The notes under the pieces: generated by a model | What the model saw: only the letters and a program-made list of their open reading frames with translations | Databases searched by the model: none | What the model was told of the DNA's origin: nothing | Program-made: the position numbers and the translations under genes | Shown: positions 7,737-14,140 of the stretch, piece after piece | Position numbering within the stretch: the stretch's first letter is position 1 | Layout of the letters: each line of letters starts with the position of its first letter | DNA from: a virus | Strand: one strand, 5' to 3' | DNA length: 34,373 nt | IMG/VR virus record: IMGVR_UViG_3300005529_001088 | Span: 1 to 34,373 of that record

Positions 7737-8090
7737 GTGGCCACGAACCGGAACCACGAGCGGGGCAGACAGCTCAGCGTCGCCGTCTCCGACCCGGCGA
7801 CGCCGACGTCGGGCGCGCCCGTCCGCGTCGGATCCTTCTGCGCCGTCGCGCTCACGGACGAGCGCTCGGACGGCACGACCTCGGTCCAGACCGACGGGGT
7901 CTTCACGCTGTCGGTCAAGGGCGTGGACGCCGGCGGCAACGCGGCGGTCGCGGTCGGCGACATCCTCTACTACGTCGACGCCGACACACCCAAGTTGTCC
8001 AAGAAGAACACGGGCACGCGGTTCGGCTACGCCCTGGAGGCGGTCGGTTCCGGTGCCACGGCCTCGATCAAAGTGAAGCTGGGGTACTGA
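7737..8090 (+). CDS. DUF2190-type capsid decoration/stabilisation protein
   Basis: A 117-aa protein between protease/scaffold and major capsid genes, the usual place for a head-decoration protein. The C-terminal half GDILYYVDADTPKLSKKNTGTR followed by FGYALEAVGSGA and SIKVKLG matches the style of DUF2190 proteins (a beta-rich, Gly-rich trimer-forming fold in related phages). The GTG start comes directly after the TAG of the preceding gene. Few charged residues and many Thr/Ser/Gly fit a virion surface protein. Confidence 0.7.
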   Translation: MATNRNHERGRQLSVAVSDPATPTSGAPVRVGSFCAVALTDERSDGTTSVQTDGVFTLSVKGVDAGGNAAVAVGDILYYVDADTPKLSKKNTGTRFGYALEAVGSGATASIKVKLGY

Positions 8091-8094
8091 GCCG

Positions 8095-9297
8095 ATGGAC
8101 TTCCTGGAGACGATCGAGTCCCTGCGCGCGGCGGACGCCGGCGTCCGCGAGTTGTTCGGCGGCGAGGGCCGCGGCGTGCGGTCGGCCGCCGCGGCGCGGT
8201 CGCCGCGCTACACCGCGGCGCTCGCGGAAGCCGCCGCCTTCCTGGCGGACGTGTGGGCGGGCCGGCGCCCCCTCCACCACCTCCGCGAGGCGCTCACGAC
8301 GAGCGACTTCCCGCAGCTGTTCGGCGACATCCTCGACCGCTCGGTCCTGGCCGCCTACCGCGAGTGGCCGGCGATCTGGCCGGCCATCGCCCAGCGGCGC
8401 ACCGTCCGCGATTTCCGCACCGTCAAGCTCTTCCCGCCCGCCTGGGGCGCGGACACGCGGCTCACGGCCGTGGCGCAGGACGCCGAGTACCCGGAGGCCT
8501 CGGTCACCGAGCAGGCGCCGATCACGTTCGCCGTCCAGAAGTACGGCCGCCGCATCGCGTTCTCCTGGGAGACGATCGTCAACGACGACCTCGACCAGTT
8601 CAAGGACATCCCGGAGCGGTTCGGGCGGGCCGCCCGGCGGACCGAGTCCCGGTTCGTGACCGAGTTGTACGTCGACGCCAACGGCCCGCACGCATCGCTC
8701 TACTCGAACGGCAACAAGAACCTGGTCAACGTCGCCAATGGCGCGGCTTCGAACAACCCGCCGCTGTCGATCGCGGCGCTGCAGGACGGGATGACGGTCC
8801 TGGCCGCCCAGGTGGGCGAGAACGGCGAGCCGATCATGGTCGAGTCGGTGGCGCTCGTCGTGCCGCCCGCCCTCGAGGTCACGGCGCGCAACATCCTGAA
8901 CGCGACCCAGATCTGGTTGACCCAGGCGGGCGGCGTGCGCGACGCCGGCGCTGGCCAGCAGCAGCTCATCGCCCAGAACTGGATGCAGAACAAAGTCCAG
9001 CTCGTCGTGGACCCGTACATCCCCCTCACCGCCACGACGAACGGCAGTACCTCGTGGTTCCTGTTCGCGGACCCGAACGCCGGACGCCCGGCGCTGACGA
9101 TCGCCTTCCTGCGCGGCCACGAGGAGCCCGAGATCTTCATCCGCGAGCCGAACGCGCGCCGCGCCGCCGGCGGCGCGGTCGACCCGCTGGACGGGAATTT
9201 CGAGACCGACGCCGTCGACTACAAGGTCCGGCACGTCCTCGGCGGCGCGCGCGTCGACCCGCGCGCGACGGTCGCCTCGAACGGCAGCGGGGCCTAG
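8095..9297 (+). CDS. Major capsid protein (HK97-fold, Mu gpT-like)
   Basis: A 400-aa protein following protease and decoration genes. Residues 60-150 hold the N-arm and E-loop-like region (DILDRSVLAAYREWPAIW, then RRTVRDFRTVKLF). A conserved capsid stretch follows (YGRRIAFSWETIVNDDLDQF), then a helix RRTESRFVTELYVDANG. The C-terminal part includes VLVVPPALEVTARNILNAT-like A-domain sequence (ALVVPPALEVTARNIL) and ends VDYKVRHVLGGARVDPRA, typical for Mu gpT-like major head subunits. It starts 4 bp after the preceding stop and should be among the most abundant proteins made. Confidence 0.82.
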   Translation: MDFLETIESLRAADAGVRELFGGEGRGVRSAAAARSPRYTAALAEAAAFLADVWAGRRPLHHLREALTTSDFPQLFGDILDRSVLAAYREWPAIWPAIAQRRTVRDFRTVKLFPPAWGADTRLTAVAQDAEYPEASVTEQAPITFAVQKYGRRIAFSWETIVNDDLDQFKDIPERFGRAARRTESRFVTELYVDANGPHASLYSNGNKNLVNVANGAASNNPPLSIAALQDGMTVLAAQVGENGEPIMVESVALVVPPALEVTARNILNATQIWLTQAGGVRDAGAGQQQLIAQNWMQNKVQLVVDPYIPLTATTNGSTSWFLFADPNAGRPALTIAFLRGHEEPEIFIREPNARRAAGGAVDPLDGNFETDAVDYKVRHVLGGARVDPRATVASNGSGA

Positions 9298-9320
9298 CGC
9301 AGGCGGGGGTGCGTCCGGAC

Positions 9321-9506
9321 ATGACGGAGCTGCTGCCGACGCCCGCGACGGCGGCGGAGCTCTACCTGGCGGCGATCCTCCGCGAGCTCCGCGGGCTGCG
9401 CGCCGGGCACGACGGCGCCGCCCGGGGCCCCGCGCCTGCCGCCGAGCCGGCTGCGGCCGTCGAGCTGCGCGAGCCGGCGCCCCCGGCGCGGCGCCGGCGG
9501 CGGTAG
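9321..9506 (+). CDS. Small Ala/Pro-rich protein after the capsid gene
   Basis: A 61-aa protein, MTELLPTPATAAELYLAAIL followed by a short amphipathic helix, an Ala/Pro-rich stretch and a terminal RRRRR. It fits exactly between the capsid and connector genes. Small proteins with a helical start and basic end are often found here in siphophages, but no function is known. Ribosome-binding support is weak (GGGGGTG 13 nt upstream). Confidence 0.5.
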   Translation: MTELLPTPATAAELYLAAILRELRGLRAGHDGAARGPAPAAEPAAAVELREPAPPARRRRR

Positions 9507-9509
9507 GCG

Positions 9510-9902
9510 ATGCCGTTCACCTACGACCTCGCCACCGACCGCGGGAGGGTGCGGCTGCTGGTCACCGACGTCGACCAGACCCAGCCGCTTTTCCAGGACG
9601 ACGAAATCGATGCGTTCCTGGCCATCGAGGGCGGCAGCGTGCCGCGCGCCGCCGCCCTCGCGCTGGACACTATCGCCTCGAACGAGTCGCTCGTCCAGAA
9701 AGCGAGCCGGCTGGTCGACTTCCAGACCAACGGCCCGGCCGTCGCGGCCGACCTGCGCGCCCACGCCGCTGCCCTGCGCGCCCGGGCCGACGAGCTCGAT
9801 GCCGCCGCGAGCGGCGGCGCCTTCGACTGGGCCGAGATCGTGACGGGCGCCTTCGGCGCGCGGGAGCGCGTCGTCGACGAATGGCTGAGGGCGGGGGCCT
9901 GA
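9510..9902 (+). CDS. Head-tail connector protein (gp6-like)
   Basis: A 130-aa protein beginning MPFTYDLATDRGRVRLLVTD, followed by LFQDDEIDAFLAIEGGSVPRA and a helix-rich remainder. This pattern (an N-terminal loop with VRLL, a DDEI motif, then helices with AAALALDTIA) is characteristic of gp6-type connector proteins that sit below the portal. It lies between the capsid gene and the adaptor gene, in the expected order. Confidence 0.72.
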   Translation: MPFTYDLATDRGRVRLLVTDVDQTQPLFQDDEIDAFLAIEGGSVPRAAALALDTIASNESLVQKASRLVDFQTNGPAVAADLRAHAAALRARADELDAAASGGAFDWAEIVTGAFGARERVVDEWLRAGA

Positions 9903-9903
9903 C

Positions 9904-10314
9904 GTGCCGCTGCTGACGTTCCGCCACCGGCCGCCGGTCACGGCGCCCCAGCGCGCCTCGATGGCCGCTTGGCTCGAGGACACGCTGACCGAGCGGTGCA
10001 CGATCCGCCGGATCGTCGGCCGGACCCCCGACGGGCAGGGCGGCGAGCTCGACACGTGGGCGGACGCCGCCACGGCCGTGCCGTGCCGCCTGCGGTCGGT
10101 CGTCACCCAGGCGTCCGAGCAGGTCCTGGGCGAGCGGCTCACCGGCGTCATCGCCTGGACGATCGTGCTGCCGGACGGCCAAGACGTCGCGGTCGAAGAC
10201 CGCATCGTGCTCACGTCGCGGACGCCGAACCGCACCTTCGAGGTGACCGGGATCCCCGGCACCGACACGCTCGGCGCCGCGACCGAGGTCGCGGTCGTGG
10301 AGGTCGAGGCGTGA
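9904..10314 (+). CDS. Head-tail adaptor (head closure) protein
   Basis: A 136-aa, beta-rich protein. CTIRRIVGRTPDGQGGELDTW resembles the N-terminal strand region of head-closure proteins (phage head-tail joining family), and VEDRIVLTSRTPNRTFEVTGIPG is a typical later segment where a measured value is put in a normalised frame. GTG start just after the connector stop. Its last bases overlap the start of the glycosyltransferase (GTGA). Confidence 0.65.
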   Translation: MPLLTFRHRPPVTAPQRASMAAWLEDTLTERCTIRRIVGRTPDGQGGELDTWADAATAVPCRLRSVVTQASEQVLGERLTGVIAWTIVLPDGQDVAVEDRIVLTSRTPNRTFEVTGIPGTDTLGAATEVAVVEVEA

Positions 10315-11483
10315 GGCTGCTGTGGTTCTCGGATCCGCCGTTCGTTGCCTCCGGCTACGGCGTCCAGACCGCGCTCGTCGCGCCGCGCATCGCCGGCCTC
10401 GGGCACGACCTGGCGATCGCCGCGAAGTCGGGCCTGGCGGGCGCGCTCATCCGGTGGGCGGGTCTGCCGCTGTACCCGTGCGGCCGGGACGTGCACAGCC
10501 GGGACGTCCTCGCCGCCCACGCCGCCCACGTCGGGGCCGAGCTGCTGCTGACGCTGTGCGACGGGTGGATCGTCGAGCCGCGCCTGCTCGGCGGGGTGCG
10601 GTGGGTGCCGTGGCTGCCCGTGGACGCGGCGCCGCTGGCCGGCGACCTGCGCGCGCGGCTGGCGGCGGCGCACCGCGTGGTGGCGATGTCGCGCTTCGGC
10701 GAGCTGGCGTGCCGGGAGGCCGGGCTCGACGTGCGGTACGCCCCGCTCGGCGTGGACACGGCCCTCTTCGCGCCGGGGGACCGGCGGGCGAGCCGGGAGC
10801 GGCTCGGCCTGCCCGACGACCGGTTCGTCGTGGGCATGGTCGCCGACAATAAGGACCCGCACGACCGGAAGGCGTTCGTGCCGCAGCTCGCCGCGTTCGC
10901 GGACTTTCGGCGGGCCCACCGGGACGCCCTGCTCTACCTGCACACGAACCTCGGCCTCGACGGCCGCGGCCTCGACCTGCCGGCGGTGTGCAACGCGCTC
11001 GGCCTCGACGTCGGGCGGGACGTGCTCGTCGTCGGCCAGTACGAGCGGCTCGTCGGCGTCCCGCGGCAGGGCATGGCCGACGTCTACAACGCCATCGACG
11101 TGCTGCTCGCCGTCTCGGCCTGGGAGGGGTTCGGGCTGCCGCTCGTCGAGGCGCAGGCCTGCGGCGTTCCGGTCGTGACCGGCGACTGGACGAGCATGGG
11201 CGAGCTCTGCTGGGCCGGCTGGACGGTGCCGGCCGCCGAGACGGAGCCGCGCTGGGACCAGTGGCGCGGCTTCTGCCGGGTCCCGCGCGCCGGCGCCGTC
11301 CGCGAGGCCCTCGAGGCGGCCCACCGCGGCCGCCCGGCCGCGCTGCGCGACCGGGCGCGCGCCGGCGCGCTCGCCTACGACGCGGACCACGTGGTCGCGG
11401 CGCACTGGGCGCCGATCCTCGACGAGCTGGCGGCCGAGCTCGCCGGCGCGCCGAAGAATTTCCGCGAGGCGGTGCTCGCGTGA
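10311..11483 (+). CDS. Glycosyltransferase, GT-B fold, GT4-like
   Basis: A 390-aa enzyme expected to transfer a sugar from an activated donor. The N-terminal Rossmann-like half begins LLWFSDPPFVASGYGVQT; the C-terminal half has the donor-site signature E272-GFGLPLV-E280 (the EX7E motif of GT4-type retaining enzymes) followed by AQACGVPVVTGDWTSMGEL. The GTG overlaps the adaptor stop, so it is part of the late operon. A methyltransferase gene follows with the same overlap. The target is unknown: virion proteins (as shown for some mycobacteriophages) or host surface sugars are the likely options. Confidence 0.85.
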   Translation: MRLLWFSDPPFVASGYGVQTALVAPRIAGLGHDLAIAAKSGLAGALIRWAGLPLYPCGRDVHSRDVLAAHAAHVGAELLLTLCDGWIVEPRLLGGVRWVPWLPVDAAPLAGDLRARLAAAHRVVAMSRFGELACREAGLDVRYAPLGVDTALFAPGDRRASRERLGLPDDRFVVGMVADNKDPHDRKAFVPQLAAFADFRRAHRDALLYLHTNLGLDGRGLDLPAVCNALGLDVGRDVLVVGQYERLVGVPRQGMADVYNAIDVLLAVSAWEGFGLPLVEAQACGVPVVTGDWTSMGELCWAGWTVPAAETEPRWDQWRGFCRVPRAGAVREALEAAHRGRPAALRDRARAGALAYDADHVVAAHWAPILDELAAELAGAPKNFREAVLA

Positions 11484-12004
11484 CGCCCCCGCTCGGCCAT
11501 CCCGCGACGGATACGGCGGCGGCCGCCGCGCCGACGCTCCACCTGGGCTGCGGCGAGCGCCCGCTCGCCGGCGCGGTCAACCACGACCGGACGAGCCACG
11601 CGCCGCACGTCGACGTCGCGCACGACCTGGACGAGCTGCCGTGGCCGTGGCCGGACGGCTCGTTCCGCAAGGTGGTCGCGCTCGACGTCTTCGAGCACCT
11701 GCGCGTCGACGTCGCCGACTGGCTGGGCGAGTGCTGGCGCGTCCTCGGGCCGGGCGGCCGGCTCGTCTTCCGCGTGCCCGCCTGGGACGGGCCGAACCTC
11801 TGGCGCGACCCGACGCACCGGCGGGCCTTCCACGAGGAGACGTTCGACTTCTTCGACCCGGACCGGCCGTTCTGGCGGCGCGCCGGGCGCGTCTACTTCG
11901 CCGACCGCTACGCCGGCGGGGCGCGCTGGTGGAGGGTCGAGCTCGTCGAGCGCGAGGCCGCCTCGGGCGACCTGTGCTTCGTCCTGCGCAAGAGGGACCG
12001 GTGA
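11480..12004 (+). CDS. SAM-dependent class I methyltransferase
   Basis: A 174-aa methyltransferase. Motif I is LHLGCGE (about residues 21-27). An acidic stretch follows with AHDLDELPWPWPDGSFRKV, then DVFEHL and ECWRVLGPGGRLVFRVP, the usual order of small class I enzymes acting on sugars or other small groups. GTGA overlap with the glycosyltransferase suggests the two work in one pathway, for example methylating the transferred sugar. A related, degraded copy lies at 13730. Confidence 0.82.
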   Translation: MTPPLGHPATDTAAAAAPTLHLGCGERPLAGAVNHDRTSHAPHVDVAHDLDELPWPWPDGSFRKVVALDVFEHLRVDVADWLGECWRVLGPGGRLVFRVPAWDGPNLWRDPTHRRAFHEETFDFFDPDRPFWRRAGRVYFADRYAGGARWWRVELVEREAASGDLCFVLRKRDR

Positions 12005-12357
12005 TGGCCGCCGACGAGATCCGCCTCGACCTGAGGAAGCTCGACTCGCTCCTGGCGGCGCTCGACGGGCGCGCGGAGCGGCTCGTCGCGGAGCTCGCGG
12101 CCGAGGCGGTCAACCGCACGAAGCAGAAGGCGCCCGTCCGCACCGGCAACCTGCGCCGCTCCTACCACTACGAGCTCGACCCGACCGACCCGCACGGCCT
12201 GACGGCGGTCGTCGGGACGGACGTCGAGTACGCGCCGTACGTGGAGTTCGGCACGCGCCGGATGGCGCCGCGGCCGCACCTGCTCCCGGCGTTCGAGGAG
12301 GTGCGCGCGCTGGCGCCCAGGCGCGCCGCCGAGCTGTTCGGGGTCCCGGGTGCCTGA
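12004..12357 (+). CDS. Tail-completion protein, HK97 gp10-like
   Basis: A 117-aa protein. The segment NRTKQKAPVRTGNLRRSYHY followed by VEYAPYVEFGTRRMAPRPHLLPAF is the signature of HK97 gp10-like proteins, which join the finished tail to the head. ATG start overlaps the methyltransferase stop by 1 base. This shows that the sugar-modifying pair is inserted inside a normal connector gene series. Confidence 0.85.
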   Translation: MAADEIRLDLRKLDSLLAALDGRAERLVAELAAEAVNRTKQKAPVRTGNLRRSYHYELDPTDPHGLTAVVGTDVEYAPYVEFGTRRMAPRPHLLPAFEEVRALAPRRAAELFGVPGA

Positions 12358-12773
12358 TGAACGCCCTCGCCGCCGCGCTGTACGGCCGCCTCACGGCCAC
12401 GCCCGCGCTGACCGCGCTCCTCGCCACGCCGACCTCGGTCTACTCGCGGCGCGTGCCGCAGCGCGCGGCGTACCCCGCCGTGCTCTTCGCGAAGCAGTCG
12501 GGGGTGGACGACAACGACAACCCGCACCGGGCGCGCCAGCTCGTCTACCTCGTCAAGGCGATCGTGGCCGACGCGGACGGGGTGTCGGGCGCGACGGTCG
12601 GCGCGATCGACGACCAGATCGACGCGGCGCTGCACCTGCAGCCGTTGGTGGTTGCCGGCTGGACGAACGTCTGGCTCGCCCGCGAGTCGGACGTCGACTA
12701 CGAGGAGGACGCGCCGGGCGGGAAGCGCTTCTGGCACGCCGGGGGCCTCTACCGCATCCGGCTGGCGCGATGA
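12357..12773 (+). CDS. Tail terminator/completion protein (DUF3168-like)
   Basis: A 138-aa protein with the layout of tail terminator proteins: an N-terminal helix (NALAAALYGRLTATPALTAL), a beta strand with VYSRRVPQRAAYPAVLFAK, and a strand-rich end in which YLVKAIVADAD and FWHAGGLYRIRLAR correspond to the conserved edges. Position before the tail tube gene supports the call. The start overlaps the preceding stop (ATGA). Confidence 0.65.
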   Translation: MNALAAALYGRLTATPALTALLATPTSVYSRRVPQRAAYPAVLFAKQSGVDDNDNPHRARQLVYLVKAIVADADGVSGATVGAIDDQIDAALHLQPLVVAGWTNVWLARESDVDYEEDAPGGKRFWHAGGLYRIRLAR

Positions 12774-12791
12774 CCAACAAGGAGGTGACCG

Positions 12792-13187
12792 ATGCCTGAG
12801 TACGTGGGCGGGGCGGCCGGCTACATCAAGTTCGGCACGACGGTGCTCGCGGCCGATTTCCGCACGTTCGACGCCGAGGAGGAGGTCGGCCTCGCCGACG
12901 CGTCGGCCGGGAACGACGCCAACCGCACGTACCTCGTGACGCTGAAGGACGGGAAGGCGACGATCGAGCTGGTCGCGCAGGCGGACGGCACCGCGCTCTG
13001 GAACGCGCTCGCGCCGGGCACGCAGGGCACGCTCGAGTGGGGCGACGAGGGCTCGGCGGTCGGGAAACCGCGGCACACGGTCAACGCCATCGTGCAGAAG
13101 CGCAAGCGGACGGTGCCCTACGACGACATCGTCGTCCTGAACTTCGACCTCCAGTTCAGTGGGGCCGTCGCGGACGGGACCTACTGA
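12792..13187 (+). CDS. Major tail tube protein
   Basis: A compact 131-aa, beta-rich protein, VGGAAGYIKFGTTVLAADFR, then long strands ending FDLQFSGAVADGTY. It lies between the terminator and tail chaperone genes, where the tail tube gene is expected. Its ribosome-binding site AAGGAGGTGA (12779-12788) is close to a perfect anti-16S match, which fits a protein needed in many copies. It is short compared with lambda gpV but similar in size to many siphophage tube proteins. Confidence 0.7.
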   Translation: MPEYVGGAAGYIKFGTTVLAADFRTFDAEEEVGLADASAGNDANRTYLVTLKDGKATIELVAQADGTALWNALAPGTQGTLEWGDEGSAVGKPRHTVNAIVQKRKRTVPYDDIVVLNFDLQFSGAVADGTY

Positions 13188-13483
13188 TGGACACCGAGCG
13201 CAACGTCTTCTACGTCGGGGGCCGGCGGGTCAAGCTGCGCGACCGGATCCCGCTCAAGACGGCGCCGCACCTCCCGAAGCTGCTCCGCGCGGTCGAGGAC
13301 GACTACAACGCGATCGCGCGGCTCGGCGCGCTCCTCGTCGAGGAATGGGAGTTCGACGGCGACCCGGGCGACATCCGCGCCTGGCAGGAACTCGACCTGC
13401 TGTCGGAGATCCCGGTGTTCGCGGTCGAGATCGGCAAGAACCTCAGTCAGCGCCAGGAGGCGGCCGGCGTCCCAAAAGGCTAG
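13187..13483 (+). CDS. Tail assembly chaperone (G-like)
   Basis: A 98-aa chaperone-like protein (MDTERNVFYVGGRRVKL, then helices) between tube and tape measure genes, where G/GT-type proteins are encoded. Its last codons carry a -1 slippery heptamer, C-CCA-AAA, two codons before the TAG stop. The -1 frame beyond it is coding and has no start codon of its own, so a longer GT-type product is likely. Confidence 0.75.
   Translation: MDTERNVFYVGGRRVKLRDRIPLKTAPHLPKLLRAVEDDYNAIARLGALLVEEWEFDGDPGDIRAWQELDLLSEIPVFAVEIGKNLSQRQEAAGVPKG
13471..13477 (+). other. -1 programmed ribosomal frameshift site
   Basis: CCCAAAA in frame 0 reads C-CCA-AAA, the X-XXY-YYZ pattern; after slipping, the two tRNAs re-pair with CCC and AAA. 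It sits four bases before the TAG of the G-like gene. The -1 frame continues PKRLGKAVFLAIAFPGQGAL, which looks like real protein. Confidence 0.7.
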
Positions 13484-13616
13484 GGAAAGCCGTCTTTCTG
13501 GCGATCGCGTTCCCGGGCCAGGGGGCGCTGAGCGCGGAGCAACGGTGGAAGCTCCACCGGGCGCTCCTCGCCAGGGAGACCGGGTGGACCTTCCAGCATA
13601 TCGAGGAGGAGATGAG
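13474..13616 (+). pseudogene. -1 frame tail chaperone extension (T-like), frame apparently broken
   Basis: After the slip, the -1 frame encodes KRLGKAVFLAIAFPG, then LSAEQRWKLHRALLARETGW and TFQHIEEEM, similar in style to the T part of tail chaperones. From 13617 on, this frame turns into Arg/Ser-rich sequence typical of an out-of-frame reading and does not stop until 13863. Removing one copy of a 5-bp tandem duplication (AGATG twice at 13610-13619) joins it in frame to the small gene at 13617-13733. So either a recent 5-bp duplication broke the T frame, or the sequence has an error. Confidence 0.5.
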
Positions 13617-13733
13617 ATGGACCACACCGAAGTGCTCGAAACCCTCGAAATCTTCGACGCGGTGGACCGGGCGCACGCGCACATCCGGCAGCGCCAGGCC
13701 GCGGCGCGGGGCGGTCGGAGGCGGGCGGGATGA
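13617..13733 (+). CDS. Small helical protein before the tape measure (probable 3' part of the T chaperone)
   Basis: A 38-aa reading frame, MDHTEVLETLEIFDAVDRAH followed by AHIRQRQAAARGG. The ATG at 13617 follows GAGGAGGAGATGAG, which could act as a ribosome-binding site. The sequence is helical and looks like the natural end of the preceding -1 frame product (IEEEM then DHTEVLETLEIF). It could be translated alone, by re-initiation, or as the end of an unbroken T protein in relatives. Confidence 0.5.
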   Translation: MDHTEVLETLEIFDAVDRAHAHIRQRQAAARGGRRRAG

Positions 13734-14125
13734 CCGCGGACGGTGGCGGCGCCCCGCGGCGGTGCCTGGCGCTCGCCTGCGGGCGGGACGGCCGCGCGGG
13801 CGATGCCCTCCGGCACGACTACACCCGACCCGCCGTGGGCGACACGGTGACGCTCGCGCATGACCTCCGCGACCGGCCCTGGCCGTGGCCGGACGGTTCG
13901 TTCGACGAGATCGCCGGGGTCGGCGTGCCCGAGCGCGCCGGGCTCGCCGCCGAGGAGCTGCTCGCCGAGTGCGCGCGGCTGCTGGCGCCGGGCGGGCGGC
14001 TGCTGCTCGCCGCGGGTCCGGGCGGCGAGGCGGTTCTGGCGGCCGTCGCCGCCGCGGCGGGGGACCGTTGGCGCGCCGCCGGGACCACGGGCGAGCAGCT
14101 CGAGCTCGAACTGGTCAGGGCCTGA
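13730..14125 (+). CDS. Degenerate class I methyltransferase, paralogue of the 11480 gene
   Basis: A 131-aa protein whose middle, AHDLRDRPWPWPDGSFDEI, is nearly identical to AHDLDELPWPWPDGSFRKV of the complete methyltransferase. ECARLLAPGGRLLLA matches its ECWRVLGPGGRLVF. Motif I is weakened (LALACGRDG instead of LHLGCGE) and the DVFEHL segment has become GVGVPERA. The protein also lacks the C-terminal third. It probably arose by duplication and may not bind SAM normally. ATGA overlap with the preceding small gene. Confidence 0.6.
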   Translation: MTADGGGAPRRCLALACGRDGRAGDALRHDYTRPAVGDTVTLAHDLRDRPWPWPDGSFDEIAGVGVPERAGLAAEELLAECARLLAPGGRLLLAAGPGGEAVLAAVAAAAGDRWRAAGTTGEQLELELVRA

Positions 14126-14140
14126 CCGGGGGGCGGCGCG

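Noticed and set aside
9294-11405. A 703-codon minus-strand open frame opposite the connector and glycosyltransferase genes
   Set aside because: Low-complexity translation opposite genes with clear motifs (EX7E, gp6-like connector); a shadow of GC-rich third positions.
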